64,000 bases of DNA, taken from NCBI RefSeq assembly GCF_004118375.1, contig NZ_SDHX01000001.1, positions 1,739,693 to 1,803,692 on the forward strand. Direction: 5' to 3'. Position 1 is the stretch's first letter. Each line of letters opens with the position of its first letter. Shown here piece after piece: positions 16,786 through 25,607 of this stretch. This DNA comes from Oleiharenicola lentus (GTDB lineage Bacteria; Verrucomicrobiota; Verrucomicrobiia; Opitutales; Opitutaceae). The notes beneath the pieces were generated by a model, which saw only the letters and a list, made by a program, of their open reading frames with translations, was not told where the DNA came from and did no database searches. The position numbers and the translations under genes are program-made.

Positions 16786-18879
16786 ATGGAGTCACCTGCC
16801 GTTGCCCGCGCCCCGTCCCGTGGGGAAACCCGGTTTGCCATCGGGCTATTTCTCGCGTGCCTCGCGTTCCACTTTTGGGGCGTGCAGGTGGGGTGGCAGA
16901 GCCGGAATCTGCCGGGCGGGGAATTCCGTCAGGCGCAGACGGCGCTGTCGGCCTACTGGATCAAGCAGGAGAACAATTTCTCGCTGGCCTATCCGACGCC
17001 GGTCGTCGGCAAACCGTGGTCGGTGCCGATGGAGTTTCCGTTCTACCAGTGGACGGTGGTGGTCACGAGCAAGGTGACCAACTGGAGCCTGACCAAGGCC
17101 GGGCGGGCGGTGAGCATCGCGTGTTTCTACCTCGCGCTGCCGGCGGTGTTCCTGCTGTTGCGGCGGTGGAACGTGGCGCCGGCGCATCGCTGGATCGTGC
17201 TGGCGCTGCTGCTGACGTGTCCGCTCTACATTTTCTATGGGCGCGCCTTCCTGATCGAGACCATGGCACTGATGTTCAGCCTGTGGTTCTGGGTGGCTTT
17301 CGAGCGCGCGGTGGCGGAGCGGAGCAAGCTCTGGCTGGCGGTGGCCATCGTGGCCGGCACCGGAGCGGGGCTGGTGAAGGTCACGACCTTTTTGCTCTAC
17401 CTGCTACCCGCCTGGGTCTGGGCGGCGATGCGACTGTGGAGTGCGCGCCGCACGGCTTGGAAAACCGATTTCCTGTGGATGTCCGCTGCGGTGGCGTTGC
17501 CGTTTGCCGCGACCCTTTGGTGGCTGCGCTTCGCCGACGCCACGAAGGAGCTGAATCCGCTGGGCGTGGCCTTTACCTCCGCGAACCTGCGGTCCTTCAA
17601 TTTCGGTTGGGAGGGCACGTATTTCTCCGCGGATTTGTGGGCGACGAAGGCGCGCATCGTGGCGGAACAACTGACCTGGCTGCCGGCCTTGCTGTTTTGT
17701 TTGCTGGCCGGGGTGCTCGTTCGCCGGCGCTGGCGCGAGATGGGGGGCAACCTGCTGGCCTTCGGTTCCGTGCTCGTGGTTTTCCCGATCCTTTATGCCC
17801 ACCACGACTACTACTACGTGGCCAACACCGTGCTGTTGCTCGTGGCCATGGGTCTCGCGCTGGTGGCGCTGGCTGAGTCGGCACTGCCGCGCTGGGCGGT
17901 GTGGGCGGCGGTCCTGCTGGTGCCGGCGGGTCAGGCTTGGCGCTACGTCCAGCACTACTATCCGGCGCAGCGGGCGATCAGTCCGGGCGGGGATGGCCTG
18001 ACCACGTCACTGCGCGCGCTGACCAATCCCGGCGATGTGATTGTGGTGCTCGGGCAGGATTGGAACTCGATGACGCCCTATTACGCCCAGCGGCGCGGCG
18101 TGATGATCCGCAACGACATCGCCACCGACGCCGACCGGGTGGAACGGACGCTCGCGATGCTCGACGGTGAGAAGATTGGGGCCCTCGTCATCGTGGGCGA
18201 ACCCGACGGCGCGCGATGGCTGATCGACCGGGCTGCGGCCCGTGGACTCGGGCGAGAACCGCTCTACGTCTGGCGCGATGCACGCATCTACGTGCCGGAG
18301 GCCCGGCGAACGGAGCTGCTGTATGCGATTCTCGACAACCCGTTTCATGAAGTGGCCCTGGCCCCCGGGGTCGTGGTGCCGCCGGAAGACCTGTCGGCCC
18401 GTTGGCTGGACGTGGCCAAGCTGCGGCGCTGGCAGCAGCGGTATTTCTCCGGCATGACCCCGCAGCCGGTGCGGGTCTGGGCGAGTTTCGGTCCCGGCAT
18501 GGACGGGTCGAGCGGTCATGCCATGTATGGCGCGCATCCGGTGACGCGGCTGGTTTTCGCCCTGCCGGCGGGCCGGCACACGCTGCGCAGTTCCTTGCAA
18601 CTGCCACTGGAGGCCTACCGGGTGGATTTGGCCGATGTGGATACCACAGATGGTGTGGAGGTGAGTCTGTTTGCGCTCGGGTCGGACGGGGCCCGGCGTC
18701 AACTGGCGACGCGGCTATTTAATCCACGCGCGAATCGCGATGATCGCGGCTCGATGCGGCCCTATGAGGTCGGGTTTACCTTGGAACAAGCGGGCGAGGT
18801 CGAGCTGTTCTTTGGGCCCGGTCCGTCGGGCAAGGACAACCGTGATTGGATTCAGCTTGGGCCGCTGAAAATCGAGTAG
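16786..18879 (+). CDS. ArnT/GT39-like membrane glycosyltransferase
   Basis: This protein of about 697 residues has ~10 membrane helices in its first 400 residues and a soluble C-terminal part. The first periplasmic loop holds GGEFRQAQTAL, matching the acidic-Arg-Gln pattern of ArnT/PMT-type (GT39/GT83) enzymes that transfer sugars from polyprenyl-phosphate donors to lipid A, proteins or glycans. The ATG at 16786 was chosen; a TTG at 16732 would add 18 residues. The C-terminal ~170 residues look beta-rich and carry no recognised domain. It stands alone on the plus strand behind two operator-like palindromes and converges with the polysaccharide operon. Acceptor and donor are unknown. Confidence 0.8.
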   Translation: MESPAVARAPSRGETRFAIGLFLACLAFHFWGVQVGWQSRNLPGGEFRQAQTALSAYWIKQENNFSLAYPTPVVGKPWSVPMEFPFYQWTVVVTSKVTNWSLTKAGRAVSIACFYLALPAVFLLLRRWNVAPAHRWIVLALLLTCPLYIFYGRAFLIETMALMFSLWFWVAFERAVAERSKLWLAVAIVAGTGAGLVKVTTFLLYLLPAWVWAAMRLWSARRTAWKTDFLWMSAAVALPFAATLWWLRFADATKELNPLGVAFTSANLRSFNFGWEGTYFSADLWATKARIVAEQLTWLPALLFCLLAGVLVRRRWREMGGNLLAFGSVLVVFPILYAHHDYYYVANTVLLLVAMGLALVALAESALPRWAVWAAVLLVPAGQAWRYVQHYYPAQRAISPGGDGLTTSLRALTNPGDVIVVLGQDWNSMTPYYAQRRGVMIRNDIATDADRVERTLAMLDGEKIGALVIVGEPDGARWLIDRAAARGLGREPLYVWRDARIYVPEARRTELLYAILDNPFHEVALAPGVVVPPEDLSARWLDVAKLRRWQQRYFSGMTPQPVRVWASFGPGMDGSSGHAMYGAHPVTRLVFALPAGRHTLRSSLQLPLEAYRVDLADVDTTDGVEVSLFALGSDGARRQLATRLFNPRANRDDRGSMRPYEVGFTLEQAGEVELFFGPGPSGKDNRDWIQLGPLKIE

Positions 18880-18892
18880 GGCGCGAACGCCC
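18879..18892. terminator. UUCG-type hairpin between convergent genes
   Basis: On the minus strand GGGCG-TTCG-CGCCC forms a short stem with a stable UUCG-type tetraloop. It overlaps the stop of the glycosyltransferase gene and precedes the end of the SDR gene at 18898. It may serve as a terminator for the minus-strand operon, but no U-run follows closely. Confidence 0.3.
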
Positions 18893-18897
18893 GAAGC

Positions 18898-19803
18898 TCA
18901 CGGGCAGGGCGGCCGGCTGCCAACGGTCGAGCGTCGGATACCTTCGTCGAGCGAGGTGCGCGGGCTCCAGCCGGTGGCGGCCTTGAAGCGGCTGATGTCG
19001 AGCCGGCTGTCCTGCACGTCCCAAGATGGGGCCGGTGTCGTCGTCGTGGCGATTTTGCGGCCGGTGTGTCGGGCGACGAGATCGAGGATCTCCGTCACGC
19101 TGTGCGATTCGCCCGCGCCGAGGTTGAAGGTGCCAGTGAGCCGACTGGCGAGCACCCTGCGCAGGGCGGCGAGAAAATCCGTGTAGTGAATGAAGTCCTT
19201 CCGCGCGTGTCCGTCGCCCCAGAGCGTCAAGGTGCGGCCTTCCGTGGCGGCGCGGATGGCGTGGGGGATGATGCCTTGCACGCGTCCGCTGGGTACGGGG
19301 TAGCCGTAAGGATTGGAGATGCGCAGGATGGCGCAGGGCAGGTCATGTTTCGCGGCGGCGGCGCGGATCATTTCCTCGGCCGCGACCTTGGCGCGTCCAT
19401 AGCGCCCGATGGGGTGGCAAGGGTCGTTCTCGGTGTTTGGGCGCCCCGGGGCGTTGCCGTAAACGGTGCCGCCAGAGGAGAAGAACACGAAGTGGGGGCG
19501 CGTGGGTAGCGAGGCCAGCATCGCCAGCAGTTTCTCGAGACGCGGCAAATCCTCCCGTTCCTCCTGGCCGGGGGATTGCTCCGACGTGGCGGGCAGGGTG
19601 CTCCACGCGAGGTGCAACAGCGCGCCGGCCCCGACCAACTCCGCGGGATCGAGCAGGCGCTGTAAATCGCGGAACGCACCCGCCGCCTCCCGGGAGTAGA
19701 GCGCGACGTCGTAATCGGGAGCCTGGAAACTGTCGGCGATCAGGGCGGCGAGGCGTCCGCGTCCGCCGGAAACGAGGAGACGCTGCGGCCGGCTGGCAGG
19801 CAT
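18898..19803 (-). CDS. NAD-dependent epimerase/dehydratase (extended SDR)
   Basis: This protein of about 301 residues (ATG at 19803; a GTG at 19824 is the alternative) is related to UDP-glucose 4-epimerases. The cofactor motif is degenerate at the N-terminus (VSGGRGRLAALI in place of GxxGxxG). The catalytic region is recognisable: SSGGTVYG, then YGRAKVAAE as YxxxK, and ISNPYGYP. It is the last gene of the long minus-strand operon. The altered glycine motif could reduce NAD binding. Specificity cannot be read from the sequence. Confidence 0.78.
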   Translation of the reverse strand: MPASRPQRLLVSGGRGRLAALIADSFQAPDYDVALYSREAAGAFRDLQRLLDPAELVGAGALLHLAWSTLPATSEQSPGQEEREDLPRLEKLLAMLASLPTRPHFVFFSSGGTVYGNAPGRPNTENDPCHPIGRYGRAKVAAEEMIRAAAAKHDLPCAILRISNPYGYPVPSGRVQGIIPHAIRAATEGRTLTLWGDGHARKDFIHYTDFLAALRRVLASRLTGTFNLGAGESHSVTEILDLVARHTGRKIATTTTPAPSWDVQDSRLDISRFKAATGWSPRTSLDEGIRRSTVGSRPPCP

Positions 19804-19836
19804 GGGGTGGGGGTGTTGGCTCACCGGTGGGCGGGC

Positions 19837-21252
19837 TCAGGTGAACTTCAGCTTGCGCGCCGCGAAGAGGACCATGCGCAGGAGGAGCCAGCCGTGTTTC
19901 CAGCGCTGGATGTTGGTTTCGCCGTAGGTGCGCTCCTTGTAGCGGATGGGCACGTCGGCGATCTTGAGGTTCAGTTTCGCGGCGCCGAACAGCAGGTCGA
20001 AGTCGCCGAAGGGATCAAAGTCGCCGAAGTAGGCGCGATTGGCGTCGATCCGCTCGTAGTGGGCGCGGCGCAGCACCTTGGTACCGCAGAGGGTGTCCTT
20101 CACCGGCTGGCCGAGCAGCCACGTGAAGATGAGGCCGAAAGCCTTGTTCGCGCAGAGGTTCAGGAACTGCATGGCCTTTTCGTCCATCGGATAGACGAGG
20201 CGCACGCCATTGGCGAACTCCGCCTGCTCGTGGGCGAGCACGGCGTAGAACTTGGGCAGCTCCTCGGGCGGCATCGTGAGGTCGGCGTCGAGGATCATGA
20301 GGATGTCGCCGGTGGCGGCGGCAAAGCCCAGGCGCACGGCGTCGCCCTTGCCGCGGCCGGTTTGCTGCATGATCTTGATCTTGCGGTCGGGATGTTCGCG
20401 CGCGACCTGCTGGATCCTGGCCCAGGTGTCGTCCTTGGAGTGGCCCTCGACGAAGATGAGCTCGGTGCCGGCGCCCATCTCGGGCGTGCGCAGCACGGCG
20501 GCGGCGATGTTGCCGGCCTCGTTGCGGGCCGGGATGATGACGGAGACGGTCGGCTGGGCGGCCGCGGGTTGGCGGTGGGGGCGGGCGGCGATGAAGATCG
20601 TGAGGCAGAACCACTGCAGCAGGGGCGCCAGCCAACGGTTGGCCAGGTAGTCCACGCCGAACAACCACACGGGCACCAGCACGCGGCCCTGGCAGGTGAT
20701 CGGGCTCCAGCCGCCGAGTTGCATCAGGTTCACCACATCGGAGGTCGCGAGCCAGCTGCTTTGGGGCTGCCGGTTCTTGACCCCGAACAGGGTGGCGAGT
20801 GAGAGCAGCGGACGCCACAGCGAGTTGTGGAAATTCACGAAGAGCCGCGTGTCGGCGTGGGCGACGGTCTGCAGCCGCTCGAAGAGCATCTGCACATCGG
20901 CCGAGAAATTCAGGGTGTCCGAGATGAGGATGCAGTCAAAGCGCTCGCTAAGTTCCAGCGTTTCGCCCGCCTGCACGTGGAACTCGGCTCCCGGCACGCG
21001 GGCCCGCGCGAGTTCGACCTGATGGGGTGACAGGTCCACGCCGACTTTGCGCCGGGCCTGGATGCGCGCCAGCAGTTCCCCGCCGCCGCAGCCGATCTCC
21101 AGGACGGAGGCGGTGGGCGGAATCAGCAGGTTGTAGTAGCGAGCCAGCAGCGCGCGATAGTGGCGCGCCGGGGCGTTGGGCGGCGTGGCGGTGTCGAAAA
21201 AGGCGCGAACCTTGTCGAGGTGCTGGCGGGCGATGGCGGAAGGACCGGACAT
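19837..21252 (-). CDS. Fused SAM methyltransferase and GT2 glycosyltransferase
   Basis: This 471-residue protein starts at the ATG at 21252, 1 bp after the stop of the preceding methyltransferase gene. Residues ~1-200 are a class I methyltransferase (VLEIGCGGGELLARI, then VGVDLSP). Residues ~235-470 are a GT-A family 2 domain with VSVIIPARNEAGNI, LILDADLTMPPEE as the DxD region, and KDTLCGTKVLRR. The C-terminal part resembles polyprenyl-phosphate mannose/glucose synthases without added membrane helices. One polypeptide may both methylate and transfer a sugar, or the parts may act on successive intermediates. It lies in the operon that makes the branched CDP-sugar. Confidence 0.85.
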   Translation of the reverse strand: MSGPSAIARQHLDKVRAFFDTATPPNAPARHYRALLARYYNLLIPPTASVLEIGCGGGELLARIQARRKVGVDLSPHQVELARARVPGAEFHVQAGETLELSERFDCILISDTLNFSADVQMLFERLQTVAHADTRLFVNFHNSLWRPLLSLATLFGVKNRQPQSSWLATSDVVNLMQLGGWSPITCQGRVLVPVWLFGVDYLANRWLAPLLQWFCLTIFIAARPHRQPAAAQPTVSVIIPARNEAGNIAAAVLRTPEMGAGTELIFVEGHSKDDTWARIQQVAREHPDRKIKIMQQTGRGKGDAVRLGFAAATGDILMILDADLTMPPEELPKFYAVLAHEQAEFANGVRLVYPMDEKAMQFLNLCANKAFGLIFTWLLGQPVKDTLCGTKVLRRAHYERIDANRAYFGDFDPFGDFDLLFGAAKLNLKIADVPIRYKERTYGETNIQRWKHGWLLLRMVLFAARKLKFT

Positions 21253-21253
21253 G

Positions 21254-22021
21254 TCAGGCGGGCTCCTTCTCCAGCACGACGAGCAGCCGGGCCGCAAAGA
21301 CTCGGGGGAATGGCGTCACGAGAAAATCCAGGGTGCGCATAAGACCGTGCAGGAATCGTCCGCCGAGCTGCGGACCGGAAAATCCGCCGGAAGCGAAATA
21401 GTCGAATGAGGTCAGGGGCCTGACTTCAGAGAGTTTCCAGCCCTTAAGCCGCGCATGGCCCTCGCCCCACCAGAAAAGGCGCGTGGCCGAACCCTGGGCC
21501 GCGTAATAGTCGGCATCAGCGGCGCGGAAGCCCGCGGGGGCTTCCCAGGTGATGGGGTCGCGCACTGCCACGGGCTCGTGGTGGAAAAAGTGATAGATCA
21601 GCCGGCCGACCCAACTGGCCGCAGGTTCGAAGAGGATCAGGCGGCCGCCGGTCGTGAGCACACGGTGAAATTCCTGCAGCGCCGTGCCGGGGTAGCGCAG
21701 ATGGTGCCACACGTCGAAGAGGATGAGATGCGAAACTTCGCCGTCGGCGAAGCTCAGCGCGTAGCAGTTTTCCCGGCGATCCAGCCAGGGGTTCGGGAAG
21801 AGGTCGGTCGTGAGGCAGTGCGGGATCACTTCCTTGATGCGCCCCATGCCCGAACCCAGCTCAACCACCGGACCGGTCAGCCGCGGATTCAGCCGGGCCG
21901 CGATCTGCCGGTAGAAGCCAAGGTAGATTTCCCGCAACATCGGTTTGCGCTCCCACGCCGCGCGGTTGCGCTGAATCTCGATGTTGTGTTGCTCCAAAGG
22001 GAGCGCGGCGGTGGTGGTCAT
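21254..22021 (-). CDS. Class I SAM-dependent methyltransferase
   Basis: This protein of about 255 residues uses the ATG at 22021; an in-frame ATG at 22051 is less likely. Motif I reads VVELGSGMGRIKEVIP, and the post-motif region has LILFDVWHHLRYPGTALQEF, as in methyltransferase type 11 proteins. The downstream gene follows after 1 bp. It probably methylates a glycan or a sugar nucleotide in the locus. No substrate-defining feature is visible. Confidence 0.8.
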   Translation of the reverse strand: MTTTAALPLEQHNIEIQRNRAAWERKPMLREIYLGFYRQIAARLNPRLTGPVVELGSGMGRIKEVIPHCLTTDLFPNPWLDRRENCYALSFADGEVSHLILFDVWHHLRYPGTALQEFHRVLTTGGRLILFEPAASWVGRLIYHFFHHEPVAVRDPITWEAPAGFRAADADYYAAQGSATRLFWWGEGHARLKGWKLSEVRPLTSFDYFASGGFSGPQLGGRFLHGLMRTLDFLVTPFPRVFAARLLVVLEKEPA

Positions 22022-22106
22022 ACGGCGTTGGCCAGCTCCCATAGGGTCCAAGGGCCGGCAGGGCTGACAAGCTCATAAAACTTTCCGCCCGGGTGGCGGA
22101 TTGCGC

Positions 22107-24041
22107 TCAGCGGGTTGTCAGGAGCCGGTAAAATCCCATCAGAGCCTCCGCGCTGCGCCGCCAGCTGAAGTGGCGCTCGGCAAACGCCCGTGCTCCCTGC
22201 GACAGCCGCTGGTGGAGGTCCGGATCGCTGCGCAGTTCGCTGACCGCCGTGGCGATGCCGGCGGCGTTCGCTTGATCGAGCACATAGGCGTCAATGTCAT
22301 GTCGGACATGCGTGCCGAGGTTGGTGCGCGGCAGGATCACTGGCCGACCAAGGGCGAAGAACTCGGGGAGCTTCGACGGGAAACGGTAGTCGTTGAACGC
22401 ATCGGCGCGGCCGGGTTGCACGAAGATGTCGGCCAGGGCCATGAGCGGCGGCAGGTGATGGTGGTGCAGAAGCTGCCCGAGGCAGAGCACGTGCGGGGCG
22501 ACCTCCGGGGCGAGCGGGCCGAGAAAATCAACGGAGTCGCGGCCGGTGCGGATCAGCGTCACCGGCTCGCCGGCCTGGTTCAGCCGCAACACGGCGAGGT
22601 AGAGTTCGCGCACCTCGGCCGCGTTGGCCGCGTGCACGTTGCCGTGGTAGAAGAGCACGGTCTCGCCGGGCCGGCGGTCGAGCAGGTGGCGGAAAGCGTC
22701 CGGGCGCGGCCGTGGCCCGAACCACCGCGCATCCGCGGCCGGCCAGAGCAGGTGGCGGGGCCGGTCGGAGGGAATAAACTCGGCCAGACGCCCGGTGATG
22801 TGGGTGACGCCGTCGGCCTGCGCGAGAAATTCGCGCGCGCGGTGCGGATGCGACAGGTCGGCGGGCACGATGCGGTCGAGTTCAGCCGTGGCCAACCGGG
22901 CCAGCTCCGCGGCCGGACGGCCGAGCGACAGGGCGAGGAGTTCCTGCTCGTTGTCCTCGAGATGGACGACGACGCGGGCGCCGTGGCGCGCGCGGAGCGT
23001 TTCCGTGAGGCGGCGGACGTTTTCGCGCGTGGTCCAGGCGTGGATAATGTCGGGGGCACGGTCGTCGGAAAATACGCTGGAAGACTCGGCGACTTGGGCA
23101 TGCAGCAGGCCACGAAAGGCCGGCGCCGGGTGATGAGCGAGGGTCTCGACATCGTGCGGGACGGCGATCACGCCCTCGTGTCCGCTGGCCACCAGCTCAT
23201 TGGCCAGGGCGGCGGCGTGGAGGGCGCTGTTGGACGCGAAGCTGCCGGGGAGCACGAACAGCACGTTGAGCGACTGGGGTGATCGTGCCGGGGCCGGGGT
23301 GGCGACCATCCGCCGATCCGTGGTCAGGGGCACGCGGGGCGCCGAAAAATCGAGGTCGACCGGATGATTTTCATCGGTGCGGACGTCCACCTGCAGCAGG
23401 GTGCGGGCAATGGCGGTTGAACCGTCGGCGAGCCGGGCCTTGAGCCGCACGGGGCCGCGTCCGGCAGAGAGGATCACGCGGCTCTTGAAACCGGCCTTGG
23501 CGGCATGCGGCGACGCCGGATGGCTCCGGGCGAGGTCCGGACGCGGACGTCCCAGGTCGCAGGGAATTTCCTGATGGCCGTAGCGCAGCGAGAGTTCACT
23601 CACGGGTTGGTCCGGCTGGAAAGCCCAGCCCTCGACATGTACGCGTTTAGTCACGGTGCCGGTGGCGGCGGGCGCATCGATCCCGGCGGCCAAGGGAATG
23701 GACTCAACCGCGAGGGACAGCGTTCTGAAAGTCTGCCAGCTGCCATCGGACAACCGGGCCTCAAAGCGGGCGAGATGCACGCCGGCGGGGAGATGGCCTT
23801 CGATGACAAAGCCCGCGTGAGCGGCCGCGGGCTCGCTGGCATGCAGCGGGTGCAGATCGGGGCGCGGGTGCCGGGCGGTTTGGGCGAGCTGGCCGGCGTC
23901 GGTGGTGAGCCGCACGGCCGGCGGTTCGGCCACACCGGCCAGGAAGCACCAGCCTCGCACGGAAACCAAGCCATGCTGGGCCCGGAGCGGACGGGGGCTC
24001 TCCACCTCGCCGAGCAGACGGATGGCGGGCGTGGCGCTCAT
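22107..24041 (-). CDS. Glycosyltransferase (GT-B) with two N-terminal GWxF domains
   Basis: This protein of about 644 residues starts at 24041, its ATG overlapping the stop of the coiled-coil gene (ATGA). Residues ~20-115 and ~128-218 are two copies of a beta-rich module with the pattern GW(C/A)F ... RPDL ... AGF ... L.DGS. The same module occurs twice in the 1345-residue protein at 37591-41628. Residues ~258-640 look like a GT4-like GT-B fold: VLFVLPGSFASNSA at its N-lobe, VLFYHGNVHAAN in mid-domain, and GRADAFNDYRFPSKLPEFFALGRP as the C-lobe donor site. The modules may bind glycan. The conserved acidic residue of the usual EX7E motif is not clear. Confidence 0.82.
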   Translation of the reverse strand: MSATPAIRLLGEVESPRPLRAQHGLVSVRGWCFLAGVAEPPAVRLTTDAGQLAQTARHPRPDLHPLHASEPAAAHAGFVIEGHLPAGVHLARFEARLSDGSWQTFRTLSLAVESIPLAAGIDAPAATGTVTKRVHVEGWAFQPDQPVSELSLRYGHQEIPCDLGRPRPDLARSHPASPHAAKAGFKSRVILSAGRGPVRLKARLADGSTAIARTLLQVDVRTDENHPVDLDFSAPRVPLTTDRRMVATPAPARSPQSLNVLFVLPGSFASNSALHAAALANELVASGHEGVIAVPHDVETLAHHPAPAFRGLLHAQVAESSSVFSDDRAPDIIHAWTTRENVRRLTETLRARHGARVVVHLEDNEQELLALSLGRPAAELARLATAELDRIVPADLSHPHRAREFLAQADGVTHITGRLAEFIPSDRPRHLLWPAADARWFGPRPRPDAFRHLLDRRPGETVLFYHGNVHAANAAEVRELYLAVLRLNQAGEPVTLIRTGRDSVDFLGPLAPEVAPHVLCLGQLLHHHHLPPLMALADIFVQPGRADAFNDYRFPSKLPEFFALGRPVILPRTNLGTHVRHDIDAYVLDQANAAGIATAVSELRSDPDLHQRLSQGARAFAERHFSWRRSAEALMGFYRLLTTR

Positions 24042-24595
24042 GGCTTGCCGCCAAAGGTGCGTTCGAGCGAACGCAGCCACGCGGTCCAGCGCCAGCTGCG
24101 GGCGGCTTTCATCGCGCGTTGTTCGGCGTCCAGTTCGCTGATGCGGGCCTGGCGCGCGGAAATTTCAGACTGGGCGGAGGCCAGCGACTGCTGCAGCTCA
24201 TCCAGGCGCGTGAGTTGCTGGCGCTCGGTCTCGGCCAGTTGACGCGTGAGCAGGTGGAGGTGCTCGATTTCAGAGAGCAAGGACCGCTCCCGGGTGGCCA
24301 GATTGCCGGCCTCGGCCCGCGCGGCGTTGAGCGCCTCGTTGGTCACATGCTGGACGTGGCGCAGGTGGTCGAACTCGGCCTGCAACGCGGCCCGGACCCG
24401 TTCGAGGTGGGCGGCTTCGTCGGTCTTCGCGTCGGCCAGCGTCTGGGCCTCGGCGAGCAGTTTCTCCAGCCGGGCGACCTGCGGGGCCAGTTCGTCGCGC
24501 ACGTCCTCGAGCTCCATGATGCGCACCTGGGCCAGGATGAGCTGCTGGCGGAGCAGGTTCAGCGGGTCGGCCGGCGCGGCGGGGTCGGGCTTCAT
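24038..24595 (-). CDS. Coiled-coil protein of the glycosyltransferase operon
   Basis: This protein of about 185 residues (ATG 24595; GTG 24607 alternative) is almost entirely a long heptad-repeat coiled coil from residue ~15 to 160. It ends in a basic, aromatic tail (SWRWTAWLRSLER). Similar coiled-coil segments ending in SWR(L/W)TxPLR-like tails are often found before or fused to glycosyltransferases in surface-polysaccharide loci. The tail may be a membrane-association motif. The stop overlaps the next glycosyltransferase start, which suggests that the two products work together. No catalytic motif is present. Confidence 0.75.
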   Translation of the reverse strand: MKPDPAAPADPLNLLRQQLILAQVRIMELEDVRDELAPQVARLEKLLAEAQTLADAKTDEAAHLERVRAALQAEFDHLRHVQHVTNEALNAARAEAGNLATRERSLLSEIEHLHLLTRQLAETERQQLTRLDELQQSLASAQSEISARQARISELDAEQRAMKAARSWRWTAWLRSLERTFGGKP

Positions 24596-24657
24596 CGTGG
24601 CCAACACTCAACTTCCGCGGACGCGGGATGTGAAGCCAATTGTCCGCCGCCGCCGCC

Positions 24658-25587
24658 TCAGAAGTTGATCCGTTCCTGCTCGACGACGAGCGGGCGTTTG
24701 GTGACGTGCGTGTGGATGGCGCCGATGTATTCGCCCAAGATGCCGATGAAGAGCAATTGCACCGAGCCGAGGAAGAACAGGCCCACGACGACCGGCGCGA
24801 GGCCGATGGTGAACTCACGCCACAGGATCAGCTTCAGCACAAGGTAGATCAGGCCGATCAGGAACGAGAGCGCGGACAGCGCGAAGCCGAACATCGTGGC
24901 GAGGCGCAGCGGCACTTTACTGTGGTTGGTGAAACCCAGCATCGCGACGTCGTAGAGGCTGTAGAAGTTGCTCTTGGAGAAGCCGCGCTTGCGCCGGGGC
25001 TGCACGAAACTGACGCGCGCGATCGGGTAGCCCAGCTCGACGATGATGCCGCGGAAGTAGGGGTAAGGATCGTCGAGCTTTCGCATCTGCTCGACCACGG
25101 TCTGGTCGTAGAGGCCGAAGCCCGTGAAGTTTTTCAGCAGGTCCACGTTGCTGAAGCTGGCCACCACCGCGTAGTAGGCCTTGCGGGCCATGAAAAACAG
25201 CGCTGATTCCTCGCTCTCGTTCTTGATCGCGGCGACCACCTTGAAGCCTTCCTCCCACTTGGGGATGAATTGGGTGATCAGCTCCGGCGGGTCCTGTAGG
25301 TCGGAGGCGAGGTAGATCACGGCGTCGCCGCGGGCCTGGAGGATGCCGTAGTAAGGCGAGCGGATGTAGCCGAAGTTGCGCGTGTTGAAGATGACCTTGA
25401 TCCGTTTGTCCTCGGCGGCCATCCGGCGGAGCAGGGCGCGGGAACCGTCGGTGGAGCAGTTGTCCACGATGATGTATTCCCAGGCATACTGCGGAAACTG
25501 CGCGGCGGCGGCGAAAACGCGCGACACGAGGTCGGGCAGGTTGTCCTCCTCGTTGTAACAGCCGCTGACGAGCGTGATGGTTTTCAT
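24658..25587 (-). CDS. Polyprenyl-phosphate glycosyltransferase (GtrB/ArnC-like GT2)
   Basis: This 309-residue protein has a GT-A family 2 catalytic domain (VSGCYNEEDNLP, IVDNCSTDGS, LASDLQDPPELI as the DxD region). Two C-terminal membrane helices follow (~230-255, ~265-290) with the linking LGSVQLLFIGILGEYIG. This is the architecture of enzymes that load a sugar from a nucleotide onto undecaprenyl phosphate (GtrB, ArnC, DPM1). It would supply a lipid-linked donor, perhaps for the ArnT-like transferase at 16786. It lies 20 bp after the TPP enzyme. Confidence 0.87.
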   Translation of the reverse strand: MKTITLVSGCYNEEDNLPDLVSRVFAAAAQFPQYAWEYIIVDNCSTDGSRALLRRMAAEDKRIKVIFNTRNFGYIRSPYYGILQARGDAVIYLASDLQDPPELITQFIPKWEEGFKVVAAIKNESEESALFFMARKAYYAVVASFSNVDLLKNFTGFGLYDQTVVEQMRKLDDPYPYFRGIIVELGYPIARVSFVQPRRKRGFSKSNFYSLYDVAMLGFTNHSKVPLRLATMFGFALSALSFLIGLIYLVLKLILWREFTIGLAPVVVGLFFLGSVQLLFIGILGEYIGAIHTHVTKRPLVVEQERINF

Positions 25588-25607
25588 GGAACGGTCAGGA
25601 CGCGGGT

